Assembly (NCBI RefSeq): GCF_002105155.1
Contig: NW_019028990.1
Coordinates: forward strand, 179,501 to 243,500
Length of the DNA stretch: 64,000 nucleotides
Direction: 5' to 3'
Source of the DNA: Lobosporangium transversale
Lineage: Eukaryota; Mortierellomycota; Mortierellomycetes; Mortierellales; Mortierellaceae
Positions 12,455-23,435 of the stretch are shown here, piece by piece. The notes beneath the pieces were generated by a model that was given only the letters and a program-made list of their open reading frames with translations, searched no databases and had not been told where the DNA came from. Numbering within the stretch: position 1 is the stretch's first letter; each line of letters begins with the position of its first letter. The position numbers and the translations under genes were made by a program.

Positions 12455-14692
12455 GATATTATACATGAGTACGGAAGGTGGCAAGAGATCAGTCTGTGCT
12501 GTTTACCTTGGTAGGTGTAGAAGGTCCTCCTGCACTGGAATCGAGAGCAGCGTTAGGATGAGGGGTTTTCATAATAATAAGTCGACGGAGGTTACCCTCG
12601 CCTTCGGTATAGTAGTGCAGCGATAACTTGTCTGCGATAAGATGTAAAATACGGCGCTGACGAGGGCTAAGGTTCTCAGGGAAGATCATGTCATCTTTCG
12701 TAGCATCGCCTCGGAACATTAAAAGGCGATCATAAAATGCCAAGGTCTCTCCATCGTTCAGGTCCAATTGGTACAGCGATGCTAAAAATATAACAATATA
12801 TAAAAGTCAGCTGACATAAGACTTGACTTTGAAGCAGCGATTTAGCTTTTTTTTTTTTTTTTCTTTCTGGCTTACCACTCGAGTCCTCTCTGTCCAAGAG
12901 GCTACGTCCCGAGTCACGTCGCTCCAACAGAGCTGCAGATGCACGGTTTCGAGTTCTTTCAAACTCACGGCTCTGCAACTCCATTAACTCACGTTGTCTC
13001 TCCTGTCGCTCCTGTTGTTCTAACAACTGAGCTTCCACAATCTCCATTTCCCTGCGTTGAAGCGCCTCCTGGTGTGCCGCCATTGCAGCAGCAGCCTTTT
13101 CTTGATCCCTCTTCTCCTGCTCCGCAGCCGGCATCACCTTTTTGTATTCCACTCGCAGCTTCCTGCCCTGGACCTCAAATCCATTCACGGCATTGTAAAC
13201 CAAGTCAGCCTCCTCTGCTGTTCTATAATTCGCAAACGCTAAACCGCGGAAGATACCATTGTCGAAATGATAATTGAAGGCATATGGTTTGGGAATATCA
13301 AGATTATCGAGGATGGCAAGCAGCGAATCACGCTTAACAGAGAAAGGAATGTTCTTGATCACAATGGCTGTTGGGATAGTATCAACAGGCTCCTCTCCTT
13401 GCTGTTGTTGCTGCTGCTGTTGTTGCTGCTGCTGTTGTTGTTGTTGTTGTTGTTGCTGCTGCTGTTGCTGCTGTTGCATCTGTGGCTGCTGCATATGTTG
13501 AGGAGGCTGAGGGTAAGGCTGAGGCTGAAACTGGCCAATGAGGGGTCCTGGCTGCATCATGGGCTGGTAAGCATAGGCTTGATGCTGGTAGTATTGCTGC
13601 TGGCGAGGATCCTGTTGCAGCACAGGCGACTGAATGGGCGAAGCCTGTGGAGGGCTCCAGTTCTGTGTGTCCACGGGCGTTACGATATGAACCAATGGAA
13701 AGTCAGACGAGCACGATCATAGCGACAAAAAGATATAGCAGATGTGGCAACAACAAAAAAAAAAAAGAAGAAAGAAAAACATTAGCGCACATACACAAAA
13801 AAAAAAAAAAAAGAGAGCAAAACAGAGCAGTAAGAGAGATCAAGGGTCACTAGCACATAAAAAGAAAAAAGCATGGGTGCTGGGAAGAACATGTTGGCGG
13901 AAAAAAGCAAGAGAGCGACGGGAAGAAATCACAAGTATAATAAGGCCATACAAAGCTGCAAATGGTCCAATTTTTTTTTGTCTGCATGGCATGGCAAGAT
14001 GCATGCCCAATGGTCATCCATTGAGTTAAATGTAACACAAACACATCTGAACATGGAAGAAGCATATTCAAGGACTGCTTTGCCTTGGGACATGTACCAC
14101 CCATGCCCATGCACCATCCTTCAAACATCCAGCCATACCCTTTACTCTTTTGTCCTTTTGTTTGAGTATCTTTAAAAACATACTCTCTTTGACCCTCTCT
14201 CGCCCAACCCTCTATAATCTCTTTTACACATCTTGTATATTTGTTTGTGCATTGTCTTTTTCCCGTAGGACAACAATCATGTCGACCCTGTTTTCTATTC
14301 TTATCCAGGAACCTGAAAAAAAAAAAAAAAAAAAATAGGGGGTGAGGGGAAAGAGAAAAAAAAAAAATGATTCAAACACTTACCACACTCGCAAGGGACA
14401 TGCGATTAGAATGACGCTTGCCATTCATACTTTGGCTGGCATTGATGGCCATCCCCATGCTGTTTCTTTGTGATTGGTAGCCACTCATGCCATTTCCATT
14501 GCCACCATTGGTCGGCTTGCGGGTCAATGGGCTAGCAGGACCACGTTCAGACCCATACTGCGAGTAGCGGCGTTGGTGCTGTGGCTGATACGATCCTTGC
14601 TGCTGATGATGGTGATGATCCAGTGGCGAGGCAGGACCGTTGTCGCGGAGCGACATTGCATCAAAGGTCATATCGAGTTGTTTGGTAGTCAT
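11997..14692 (-). CDS. Pin4-like RNA-binding protein (RRM + R3H)
   Basis: Modelled with exons 14692-14384, 13662-12876, 12781-12507 and 12365-11997; 1740 nt, 579 residues. Residues 1-103 are polar (SLRDNGPASPLDHHHH). A Gln/Pro-rich segment includes an uninterrupted 26-Gln tract at residues about 166-191 (13399-13476). The RRM at about 201-276 has IPTAIVIKNIPFSVKR, the RNP1-like FRGLAFANYR and GRKLRVEYKK, the signature of the budding-yeast Pin4 / fission-yeast Cip1-Cip2 group. A charged EQ-rich coiled coil follows. An R3H domain at about 370-450 shows RRILHLIADKLSLHYY and LRRLIIMK. The Ser-rich tail carries SPLP/SPTR sites. The likely role is post-transcriptional control of mRNAs. Weak point: intron 1 is 721 nt, and the exon 2 acceptor (CAG before NWSPPQAS) is a choice; a missed small exon is possible. 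The exon 4 acceptor is uncertain by one codon. Confidence 0.82.
13399..13476 (-). repeat. CAG/CAA repeat encoding 26 glutamines
   Basis: Mixed CAG and CAA codons (seen as CTG/TTG on the plus strand) inside the Pin4-like coding sequence. The interruption by CAA makes slippage less likely than in a pure CAG tract. Confidence 0.95.
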
Positions 14693-15242
14693 ATCGTCGT
14701 ATACAAGAATGGATCTTTTTTTCTTTTTTTCTTTTTGGTCAGTAATGATAGTTGTTGTAGTGAAGAAGTTGGAGAAAGAGAAGAGGTTGAATATCTCGGG
14801 GAACGGGGCGAGGATGGAAAAAGGTAGCTTTCAGCGCTTGTTTTTCTAGATCTGCTTTCGGCACTCTTGGCTTCAAACCCTCGAAATGCTTATAGAACGT
14901 TCAAGTGGGTTCTTTTTTTTTTGTTTTTTTTTTTTTTTGTTTTTTTGTTTTTGTTTTTTTCAATCGGTTTCTAGTGAGTCGGTTGTCGAATATACGGATA
15001 TGTACAGAATATAAAGAAAGGAAAGAAAGGAAAGAAAGGCTGCAAAATAGGATATAAAACGAAGGAATCAGAACAAAGACAAATAACAGTTCGTTAACAT
15101 GAATCAAATAAGAAATTAAAACGGCAATGTAGAGAACGTGAACAAGGGTTTAAGGGAAAGGGATTGCGGACAGGATGAAATAAGAGAAGGACAGAAGGTG
15201 ACAGAGACAGAGACGAAAGGTGAGGACAGAGAACAAGAAAAG

Positions 15243-15279
<37 letters not shown>

Positions 15280-16268
15280 GAAAAAGAAAAAAAAAAAAAA
15301 GTTCGAATGTATTCTTTTATCTTGCTCACCGAACGAAGGAAAAGGAGAAGGAAAGGGCAGAGAGGATAAAGGAAAGGAGAAGGGGAGGCTAGTGGATGGA
15401 TGGGTGGATATGGTTTATGGTTTTTGGTTTATGGTTTATGGTTCTCTGTTGCACTCAAACAATGAAAAACATTTACGAAATATTGAAATATTGAAATATT
15501 CAATTTGTTATATTTGGAAGAGATGTGAGTTACACATTTAAGGAGCTAAAATGGATGGGGGGCGCAACCGCACCCTCGCCCAAACCCATCCTTGAGATAG
15601 TTTCAAAGGGTTTAAGGATCTGGAAGAATGGACAACTTGAAATGCAGTTTACCTCATCCTTTTTGTCTTGTCGCAACATTTTGGTAAAATTAGTACAGTT
15701 CGTTAAATTAGTTGGTCCTCGCCAATGTATTCTTCGATGGGATTTAAATAGGCGACGGAGGATCACTGGTCCATCCTTTTGTATCCTTCCGTCTTTGACA
15801 AAACAATAACAAAGGGCAAAGATACGTATGCCCCTAATCTGTACTTAATGTGCACACCTTTATTTGGACGGAGTCTTTACCTCTCAATAATGCCTTCAAA
15901 ATTGTTTGAATCTCGGTCCGCCAAGCAATCTCTTGAAAATGAATATGATCCACTCCACAGCATGTTCATATTTACTCAAATCACCTCAGAACAGGAGAAG
16001 GGACAGAACCCAAGTTGGGCAGACGAAAAAAAAAAAAGAAAAAAAAGGCGCGCCTTGTCAAAGAGAGCCGAAAACGTAGCCGCCACCAACTTTTTTTATA
16101 TCTCAGCCACAGGATATATATCACGTGAACATAGACTTTCACACCTCACTTTTTTTTTTTTTTTTTCAATCAAAACAAAAAAAAAAAAAAAAAAAAAATC
16201 CATTTCATCCTACACATCCTTCCATCCTATCCTTCTCCAAAGAAATTAGCCACACACCAGTAGTCATA
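14693..16268. other. divergent intergenic region (Pin4-like / NAC alpha)
   Basis: Shared upstream region of a minus-strand and a plus-strand gene. A purine-only block at about 15180-15395 (GAAAAG and GGAAAG repeats) could form triplex or nucleosome-poor DNA. A TTTATGG(T) heptamer repeat lies near 15410-15441. A pyrimidine-rich leader (about 16195-16255) precedes the NAC alpha start. No gene recognised. Confidence 0.5.
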
Positions 16269-16612
16269 ATGTAAGAAACACGAAAGGGAGAATTGATGGA
16301 TTGATCAAAAATCAGTCAATTCGGAAAAAGAAACTTCTTTCTTATGGATCGTACAAGTTTCAACAATCATGGCTTGAATTATTTGATCAGGAACGTTATT
16401 GAGGCAATGAAGCCTTGGTTTTTTTTTTATCTTTTTTTGGAACAAACAAGAAGGAGCAAGTTTACACAGTATTATTTTATCCTGTTCCTGCTCAGACTCT
16501 TTCCCTCGTCAGGAACAAATGATTACTCTATTCATTTTTTTCTTTCTTATTTGAAATAAAAGCTTTAACGCTTTTCAGACAATATTTCACGAGGGCAGGA
16601 TTTTAGACAGGA

Positions 16613-16643
<31 letters not shown>

Positions 16644-16767
16644 CTTGGCTCTAAGACTTACAGGATGCAATAGGAAGGCGATTATAGATCTCTCTCACTT
16701 GACGATATACACTGTTACTGATCTCTGGTTATCACAATTGCGTCAACTATTCAAAACCGTTTCTTCC

Positions 16768-16807
<40 letters not shown>

Positions 16808-17445
16808 CAGGGCCGATATCGAGAACAAGACCGCCACTATTGAGGAGATTGATTCTGACTCTGAGCAGCAGACCTCTTCCTCCTCCCGCGTCCAGTCTCG
16901 TGGAGAGATCAAGGCTCGCAAGGCCCTCAGCAAGCTTGGACTCGTCAAGGTCAAGGGCGTCAACCGTGTCACGGTCCGTCGTTCTGGTCAGCCCATCTTG
17001 GCCATTTCTGGTCCCGATGTCTACAGGTCCTTGAACTCGGACACCTACGTTGTCTTTGGTGAGGGCCAGAACGAGGATCTTAGCAGTTTGCAGTCCCAGC
17101 TCCAGGCTGCCCAGGATGTCCTCAAGGATTCTGGTGATGCTCCTGAAGCCGCTGCCGCTGCCGATGCCGATGCCGATGATGCCGATGATGACGATGAGGA
17201 GGTCGATGAGGAGGGCCTCACTAAGGAGGATATCGAGCTCGTCATGGCTCAGGGCAACGTCAAGCGCTCCAAGGCCGTCAAGGCCCTCAAGGCTCACAAT
17301 GGCGACATTGTCAACGCTATCATGGTAATATTCTCTACAATTTTTTTCTTTGGCAGTCTATTGTAATTGATACAAGTTTTGGTGGATCTCCAACTCACAT
17401 GATCTTGATTTTATTTTATTTCAACAATAGGAGCTTACAATGTAA
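16269..17445 (+). CDS. EGD2: nascent polypeptide-associated complex subunit alpha
   Basis: NAC alpha pairs with the beta subunit at the ribosomal exit tunnel and guards nascent chains. Exons: 16269-16270 (only A and T of the start codon), 16811-17324 and 17431-17445; 531 nt, 176 residues, matching the ~174 of yeast Egd2. The start is read as AT joined to G, giving MADIENKTATIEEIDSDSE, the expected acidic N-terminus; the donor is GTAAGA after AT at 16270 and the acceptor is CAG at 16810. The NAC domain spans about residues 40-105 (RGEIKARKALSKLGL, GVNRVTVRR, ILAISGPDVYRS, YVVFGE), then an Ala/Asp-rich acidic linker, then a C-terminal UBA domain (LTKEDIELVMAQ, VKALKAHNGDIVNAIMEL). Intron 1 is 540 nt and ends in T16-A24-CAG. 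The last coding exon is five codons including the stop. No other in-frame ATG gives a complete NAC domain. Confidence 0.92.
16768..16807 (+). repeat. T16-A24 inverted homopolymer pair before NAC alpha acceptor
   Basis: 16 T followed by 24 A and then CAG, the 3' splice site of intron 1. The transcript can fold into a U-A stem immediately next to the acceptor. Confidence 0.88.
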
Positions 17446-18243
17446 AAAGTCTTTTCTCACACCCTCCTCCCCACCACAATTTTGGAAGACTAAAAGTTTG
17501 TCATTATTTCTTTCTATAAAAACATTGAAAAAAAAACCCCCTCTCTCTCCTTTATCCATAACGCCTTTGTCAAGTACGGAAGAAAGTTTCAAGAAATGTG
17601 TGAATGAAAAAATATATATATATTATATATATCTTATATAAATATATTTAACAAAAAAAAGCGTAATTGTTTTTTTTTTTTTTTTTTTCTTTTTTTTCTT
17701 TTTTTCGTCAACAGCACAGCAACGTGGAATTGTAACCTTGTTGACTTGTAAAAAAAAAAAAAAAAGAAGCAAATATTCCCTTGGGCATATTTGTACACAG
17801 CAATTGCCTATCTATCGAATATTGACGTGAAACTATAGCAATATGAGCATGAGCATAGGCATTTCAAGAAAGCGTAAGCTTTTTCTATGTTTTATGTGGC
17901 ATTAGTGTGTTAGATCGGACAAATCGTAGAACATGGTCATGCCCATTATCAAGGCGGATTGCTCTAAACTCCTTTCATACATGTTCAAAATGCAGCGAAG
18001 CTCAGCTCTCTTTTAGGATCGTTTATCATTTCATGGCTTACTGCTTTTTCTTGCTTTTTTTTTTTTTTTTTTTTTTTTTCCAGTTGGTTCGTGACAAGCT
18101 TGAGTGTAGATGATAAGATGATAACCATTGTAGGTTGTCACGTGAATGATTGGTCCCTGGTAACTTGTTTATTTACCCTTGGAAGAATATGACGGAAAAA
18201 AGAAAAAAAAACCTCATTTCAACATTGAGGGGTAGTTCTACTC
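17446..18243. other. intergenic spacer
   Basis: NAC alpha 3' flank and ArgRS upstream region. Contains an AT dinucleotide stretch near 17611-17645 and T-rich runs near 17669-17705 and 18055-18080. No gene seen. Confidence 0.5.
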
Positions 18244-18553
18244 ATGGCATCGACGCGGTTCAAGAATGTGATTGCAGCCCAATTGGCTGAACTCACAGGA
18301 GGAGACGCTTCAGTCATTGTTCGCGCGATCGGCCGACCCAAAGTCAAGGGTCATGGAACTTTTACCGTCTCTTTACCTCGACTCTTCCCTACTCAAAAAA
18401 ATGTTTCGGAAAACAAGTCTCCGGCGGGATTATTGTTACCAGAAACTCTAGGAGGGGACAAGGGCCTCAAGAGAAAAACAAAAAAGGGGGAAATAAATGA
18501 TTCAATTGCTCAAGATGTCAGAAAAGAGTTTTTAGCAAGGATACCCCATGAGG

Positions 18554-18596
<43 letters not shown>

Positions 18597-19111
18597 TAAT
18601 ATACACATTCTGGATGACATATTTAAAGGGTGTTTTCTAGGGGAGAGAAAAAGCATCATTAACGCTGATTCTCCTTTATTATATTTTTTTTCCCCTTCCC
18701 TGTGGGTTAAAAGTTTGACACAAGCGGTCCTATTCGGTCAATTACACCAGTTGGTCAGTTTCTTAATTTCAGTGTGGATGAGCGTCAGTATACACGCGAG
18801 ACTATTCTGGAGGTCGTGAAAGCCGAGGAAACAAAACAACAAACGCTCTCATCATCAAAGGCTGGATCGACAACACATTGGACTCGACAACAGATCGCTA
18901 GTCTTGGATATGGATTAGATCCAAGCCTTGGACAAGGTCAAATCGTGGCTATGGACTATAGTTCACCCAATATTGCAAAACCATTTCATGGAGGACATTT
19001 ACGTGGAACGATTCTCGGCAATTTTGTCACACGATTGTTACGAGGATTTGGATATCAAGTAATTGGTATCAATTACTTGGGCGACTGGGGAAAACAATAT
19101 GGTAAGTGTAA

Positions 19112-19163
<52 letters not shown>

Positions 19164-20705
19164 GAGAGAGAAAAAGAAGGCTTCATTAACTTATTTCCAC
19201 GGGTTGGATTAATATCACTCTTCTTATATTTGTAATATGTATAGGTCTGATGGCAGTTGGATTTGATCGTTATGGCGACAGAACTAAACTTCGTCAGGAT
19301 CCTATAAAGCATCTTTACGATGTATATGTCAGGATCAATCGAGACATCTCTGAAAATCCGGAACTAGATAAGCTTGCAAATCAATACTTCAAACAAATGG
19401 AAGAAAACGATCCTCAGGTTCTATCGCTTTGGCAAGAATTTCGTTCTCTTTCTATCGATTTTTATAAGGTGATCTATAAGCGGCTTGGAATTGAATTTGA
19501 TGTCTATTCGGGTGAATCCGAAAGTGTCAAATATGTTCCCCAAGCATTCGAGCTCTTACGTGAGAAGGGACTTTTAAGGGAAGAGAGCGATGGTGCCTGG
19601 ATTGTTGATCTGACAGAGTATGACTTGGGTATCTGTGTATTACGTCGGGCAGATGGGACAACGTTGTATTTAACCAGAGATGTGGCTGCCTGTCTTCAAC
19701 GACAAGAGCTTTTCAAGTTTGACCGACATTTGTATATGATTGGAGATGATCAAAACTTGCATATGAAACGACTGTTCAAGATCATGGAGCTGGCCTTTGC
19801 AGAAGAGGCGGCTACTCATTCTCAAACATCTTCATTACCCCATTGGAGTCGAAACCTTCAGCATATCTCCTTTGGTAAGGTTCAGGGCATGTCAACTCGG
19901 AAAGGTAAAGCCGTGTTTTTGGAGGACATTCTTGATACTGCTCAGAGCACTATGTTGGAAAAGATGAAGGAGAATGAAACAAAATTTGAAGCTGTCAAGG
20001 AATTATTCCAACGACAGCAACAGCAGCAACAACAGCAGCAACAACAACAGCAACAGCAACAGCAACAGCAACCACAAGAATGGAGTCAACACAACGAAGA
20101 GAGTGGTGTTGAACTAGTTGCGGATCAGTTAGGGATTTCTGCGGTGGTGATTCAGGATTTCCAAGCCCGTAGTTCCAAAGGATATGAGTTTAGCTGGAAG
20201 CGCATGACGGATTCTATCGGCAACACTGGCATTTATCTTCAGTATGCTCACGCACGTCTTTGCGGGTAAAGTTCTGAAGCGCCATTTACCATTTGTTTAT
20301 TTATTTAAAGTTATTTTATTGTGTGTAGATACGGGGACTGATAATTCTAAAATATTGTATGAGCAAAATAGGATTGAAAGCAGATCGGGTGCACGGTTGA
20401 ATTTTCAAGCTAATACGGATCTGTTGACAGAACCAGAAGCGTTTGAGTTGACAAATGTGATTTCCATGTACCCGGAAGTAACCTTGCAGGTCCTTCAAAC
20501 GTTTGAGCCGTCGATGGTTGTAAATTATCTGTTTGAACTCTCACATGCCATCAGTTCCGCTAACCAAGTGTTGCAGGTGAAATCTGTGGCAGAATCTGGG
20601 CAACAAGATTTGGCAGAGGCTCGAATGTTACTTTTATGGTCTGCACGCGTAACCCTTGGTAACGGGATGAGACTTCTTGGACTTGAGCCGCTAGAAAGGA
20701 TGTAA
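18244..20705 (+). CDS. arginyl-tRNA synthetase
   Basis: Class I aminoacyl-tRNA synthetase charging tRNA-Arg. Four exons, 18244-18552, 18714-19101, 19245-20265 and 20372-20705; 2052 nt, 683 residues. An N-terminal Add1-type tRNA-binding region is followed by the signature SSPNIAKPFHGGHLRGT; H195-G-G-H198 is the HIGH equivalent. Further on are NYLGDWGKQYG, DRHLYMIGDDQNLHMKR and the KMSK-region equivalent GMSTRKGKAVFLEDIL. The DALR-type anticodon-binding domain ends in the typical MRLLGLEPLERM. The exon 4 acceptor (AG at 20370-20371) was chosen because it alone keeps frame and gives YAHARLCGIESRSGAR. Odd feature: a 19-Gln tract at residues about 490-508, between the catalytic core and the anticodon domain. 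Introns 1 and 2 contain T27-A12 and T31-A17 pairs. The first exon starts without a clear presequence, so a cytosolic form is likely; dual targeting is not excluded. Confidence 0.95.
18558..18596 (+). repeat. T27-A12 inverted homopolymer pair in ArgRS intron 1
   Basis: 27 T followed by 12 A, five bases after the donor GT. Same structure as in SHMT intron 5 and NAC alpha intron 1, but next to the 5' splice site. Confidence 0.88.
19116..19163 (+). repeat. T31-A17 inverted homopolymer pair in ArgRS intron 2
   Basis: 31 T followed by 17 A, about 13 nt into the intron. Confidence 0.88.
20015..20071 (+). repeat. CAG/CAA repeat encoding 19 glutamines
   Basis: Mixed CAG/CAA codons, in frame within ArgRS exon 3. 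Confidence 0.95.
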
Positions 20706-21308
20706 AAAAGGAGAAAAAAAAAATAAAAAAAATAAATAGTGTACTATATTATTTCTCTTTTGATTGCTGCTTTTTGAAACTATGCAGGAAGTAAGCTTGC
20801 TTACGCATTGATCATGGTAAAGTAGTTCGTGAGCCCAATTGAACAAGTTTGGAGTGGAGACATAAATGGCATTTCAAGACACACGTACTTTCCTGAGAGC
20901 AGGGAAAGGTTAACTGTGATGTCTTTTCAGGGAATAAAAAAAAAAGAAAAGAAAAAAAAAGTTTTATGTGTCACAAATATTGACCATCAAGGGGGTGGGG
21001 AAGAAGGATCTCAAGATGGGATAGACCTTTCTGATTTCTCTTTTCTGTTACCTCTCGTTTCTCCTTAACGGTATATATCGTCGGTATATCTTGTGGGCTA
21101 TCAATCCCATCAGAGATCTCCATGAGCTGGAAAACATTGCTGTGACATCATTGAGCAACGATCCGAGAAATTTTATACTCCTGGCGTTTCATCATTTTAT
21201 TTTCATGAGACAATGCAAATAAATGTGATGGGAGGGATCGGGGCAAGAAAATAAAACCTCAAAAGGGAAAATATTGCACGGCTGCGCTACGCTTTGGACT
21301 ACTGGAAT

Positions 21309-21348
<40 letters not shown>

Positions 21349-22787
21349 GCATACATGCATACATACAAGGAGTATGCGGCGACAGGGGGAAATATGCGCA
21401 ATCTATCTCCATCCTCCCTTATTTTATTTTATTTTATTTTTTTTTTTTTTTCCAGTAGCATCTTTCACTTTCAAGAACCAGAGCAAGGAGCTTGCCGATG
21501 AGGCGAGTTTACTTTCAAATGTTAAAGGTAGAATCGAACCCCTGGAGAAGGACGGAAAGAAGGAAAGAAGGAAAGAAGGAAAGCAGGAGAGTAAAAGGAG
21601 AAAGAGAGAGAGAGCGAGGCGAGGACCTGCTTCGAATAGATGACTATTGATCGGCCCAGGAATTTCATTCCTTCCTTCCTTCTTTGTGGCTAATTGACAA
21701 TATCAACAAACAAAATAATGACCTTGTACGAGAGAAAAAGAACCAAACAAACAACAAGGCAGCAAACACGCACTTTTAAAAGATGTATACAAAACCTTTG
21801 TCCATTCGTTCAGTTCATTGTCTCACATGGACGAAGACTAAGAAAGCGAGGTAGATGTTTTTCAATGTCAGTTCTCGTTGTCGAATGGCGTAGAAAGATA
21901 TACTCTTTCTCTGTACAACTGTCTACTGTATACAAAAAAAAAAAAAAAAAAAAAAAAACTCTTGTGTTCAGATTCTTTGGTGTGGATTCCACTCAGTTCG
22001 GCTCAGGTAACCGTACATTTCATCTTGTAAAGGTGGACATGATAACAATAATGTGGCAATACTGATGGGACATGGACTCATCTCTCATATGCTAAATAGC
22101 AATGCAACTTGAGCATTTGATAACTGATATCCATTTATTGAGATAATAAAAAAAAAATTGCTTTGGCTAATCTTTTCCCTCCTCCTTTCCATTCGATAGT
22201 TGTAAAGAAATGTCCAAATGGATAGTTTCATGGCGAATCGGCCACATAGTGAGTCTGCTTTGGACTCGTTTCTGCACGAGATGATAGTGATGATAATGAC
22301 ACAAGTACGTTGGAGTGTATATCCAACTCCCAATAAATGTAGGGATTAATGTAATTAAATAAAGCAAAATGACATTTGTTACATTTGTAATATTTGTAAT
22401 TCAGTAGATTAGAAATAGGGGGCTTGTTCAATGTCTCCGATTGAATGCTTTTTCTCTTTTTTGGTGTTTCGTCTTAATACAAAGAATGTTTCGTACCTTA
22501 CCGCATTTGATCGTGTGTATGCAGTCGTTGTAACTCATGGACTCCATCTTCCATTTAAATACTCTCACTCCTCCTCTCTTTTTTTTTTTTCTTTTTTTCT
22601 TTCAACTCATCCTTTTTTATTCACTTCAAGTACTTCGAACGGCTGTTGTTTCGATATTTTTCCTCCTCATCAAACAATCCAGCTTTCTCTACACGCACAT
22701 CCCACACCCGTTTTACACGGCATTGTACATACATACATATATATACTATCACTCTTTACTCTCACTCTCCACTCTTACAAAATCACC
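20706..22787. other. intergenic region without recognised gene
   Basis: Contains an A35 run at 21311-21345 followed by ATGCATAC repeats, a TTTTA pentamer repeat near 21421-21440, GGAAAGAA repeats near 21556-21585, an A25 run near 21934-21958, and a pyrimidine-rich leader (about 22560-22785) before the secreted-protein gene. Open frames are short and low-complexity. Confidence 0.45.
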
Positions 22788-23435
22788 ATGAAACCAACCA
22801 GTCTTTTCTTCATCACTGCGCTCATCGGTGCCGCAATCATCAATAATAACGCAGCAGAGGCCTTGCCTATCTCCACTATTTTATCTTCCCCTTCACCTCA
22901 TCGTCATCATCATCACCATCACCTTGCTGAGGCATCAGCATCAGCATCAGCTCCCGAGCCCGTACCGGCTCCTGCACAAGTCTCACCCTTTGCAGGACGA
23001 ACACGACCCAGATCCTCAGCCTCGATCCCCAAACATCGTCGGGCCTCCAAAAAGATCAACAGGATCTTGACCCATGATCACCATCACTCCATTGCTCGCC
23101 GCGCTACTTCTTCTGTTGCCTCTTCTTCCTCTTCTTCACACTCTCAGCCTTCGATCAAGAAGCGTGCTTCGCACCAAGGACATGTTGTACTGGATGAAGA
23201 AGACGATGATGCCGGGAATGAATTGTTGGACACCGAGACCGAAGGCTTGGTTCGTCCAGATGATGATGATACTATTGAGGGTGAGATCATTGAGGAAGAA
23301 GGAGAAGAAGGAGATGGTCATCCTTTGATGGCCGAGGAGATCGAGAACGATATCGATCAGCTCATTGCTCGAGCCAACTTTATGAATCCTAGAAAAGCTA
23401 TTCGTATCTTCACCAAGTTGGTCCGTAAAGAGTGA
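22788..23435 (+). CDS. small secreted protein with dibasic sites, unknown function
   Basis: Single-exon frame of 215 residues. The first ~25 residues (MKPTSLFFITALIGAAI...) are a classical signal peptide, with cleavage likely near AEALP. The mature chain is low complexity: a His run, an AEASASASAPEPVPAP segment, a basic Ser-rich middle with dibasic sites (KK, RR and KKR at HRRASKK, ARRATSS and IKKRASHQ), a strongly acidic stretch (EEDDDAG, RPDDDD, IIEEEGEEGDG), and a helical basic end (NPRKAIRIFTKLVRKE). I do not recognise a family. The dibasic sites followed by Ala would fit Kex2-type processing, which is inference. The upstream leader is pyrimidine-rich with a CACTCT block, and the ATG context is ATCACCATGAA. 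It could be a cell-wall or effector-like protein. Confidence 0.7.
   Translation: MKPTSLFFITALIGAAIINNNAAEALPISTILSSPSPHRHHHHHHLAEASASASAPEPVPAPAQVSPFAGRTRPRSSASIPKHRRASKKINRILTHDHHHSIARRATSSVASSSSSSHSQPSIKKRASHQGHVVLDEEDDDAGNELLDTETEGLVRPDDDDTIEGEIIEEEGEEGDGHPLMAEEIENDIDQLIARANFMNPRKAIRIFTKLVRKE

Noticed and set aside
14250..14338. Possible extra exon of the Pin4-like gene after a poly-T/CAG acceptor
   Set aside because: The open frame there needs a phase that the upstream exon does not provide.
16660..16690. Alternative NAC alpha exon with its own ATG after a TTACAG acceptor
   Set aside because: The ATG is followed by CAA TAG, so it cannot start the protein.
21525..21560. T-loop-like GGTTCGATT on the minus strand, suggesting a tRNA
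   Set aside because: Flanking bases do not pair into a T-stem and no acceptor, D or anticodon stem can be drawn.
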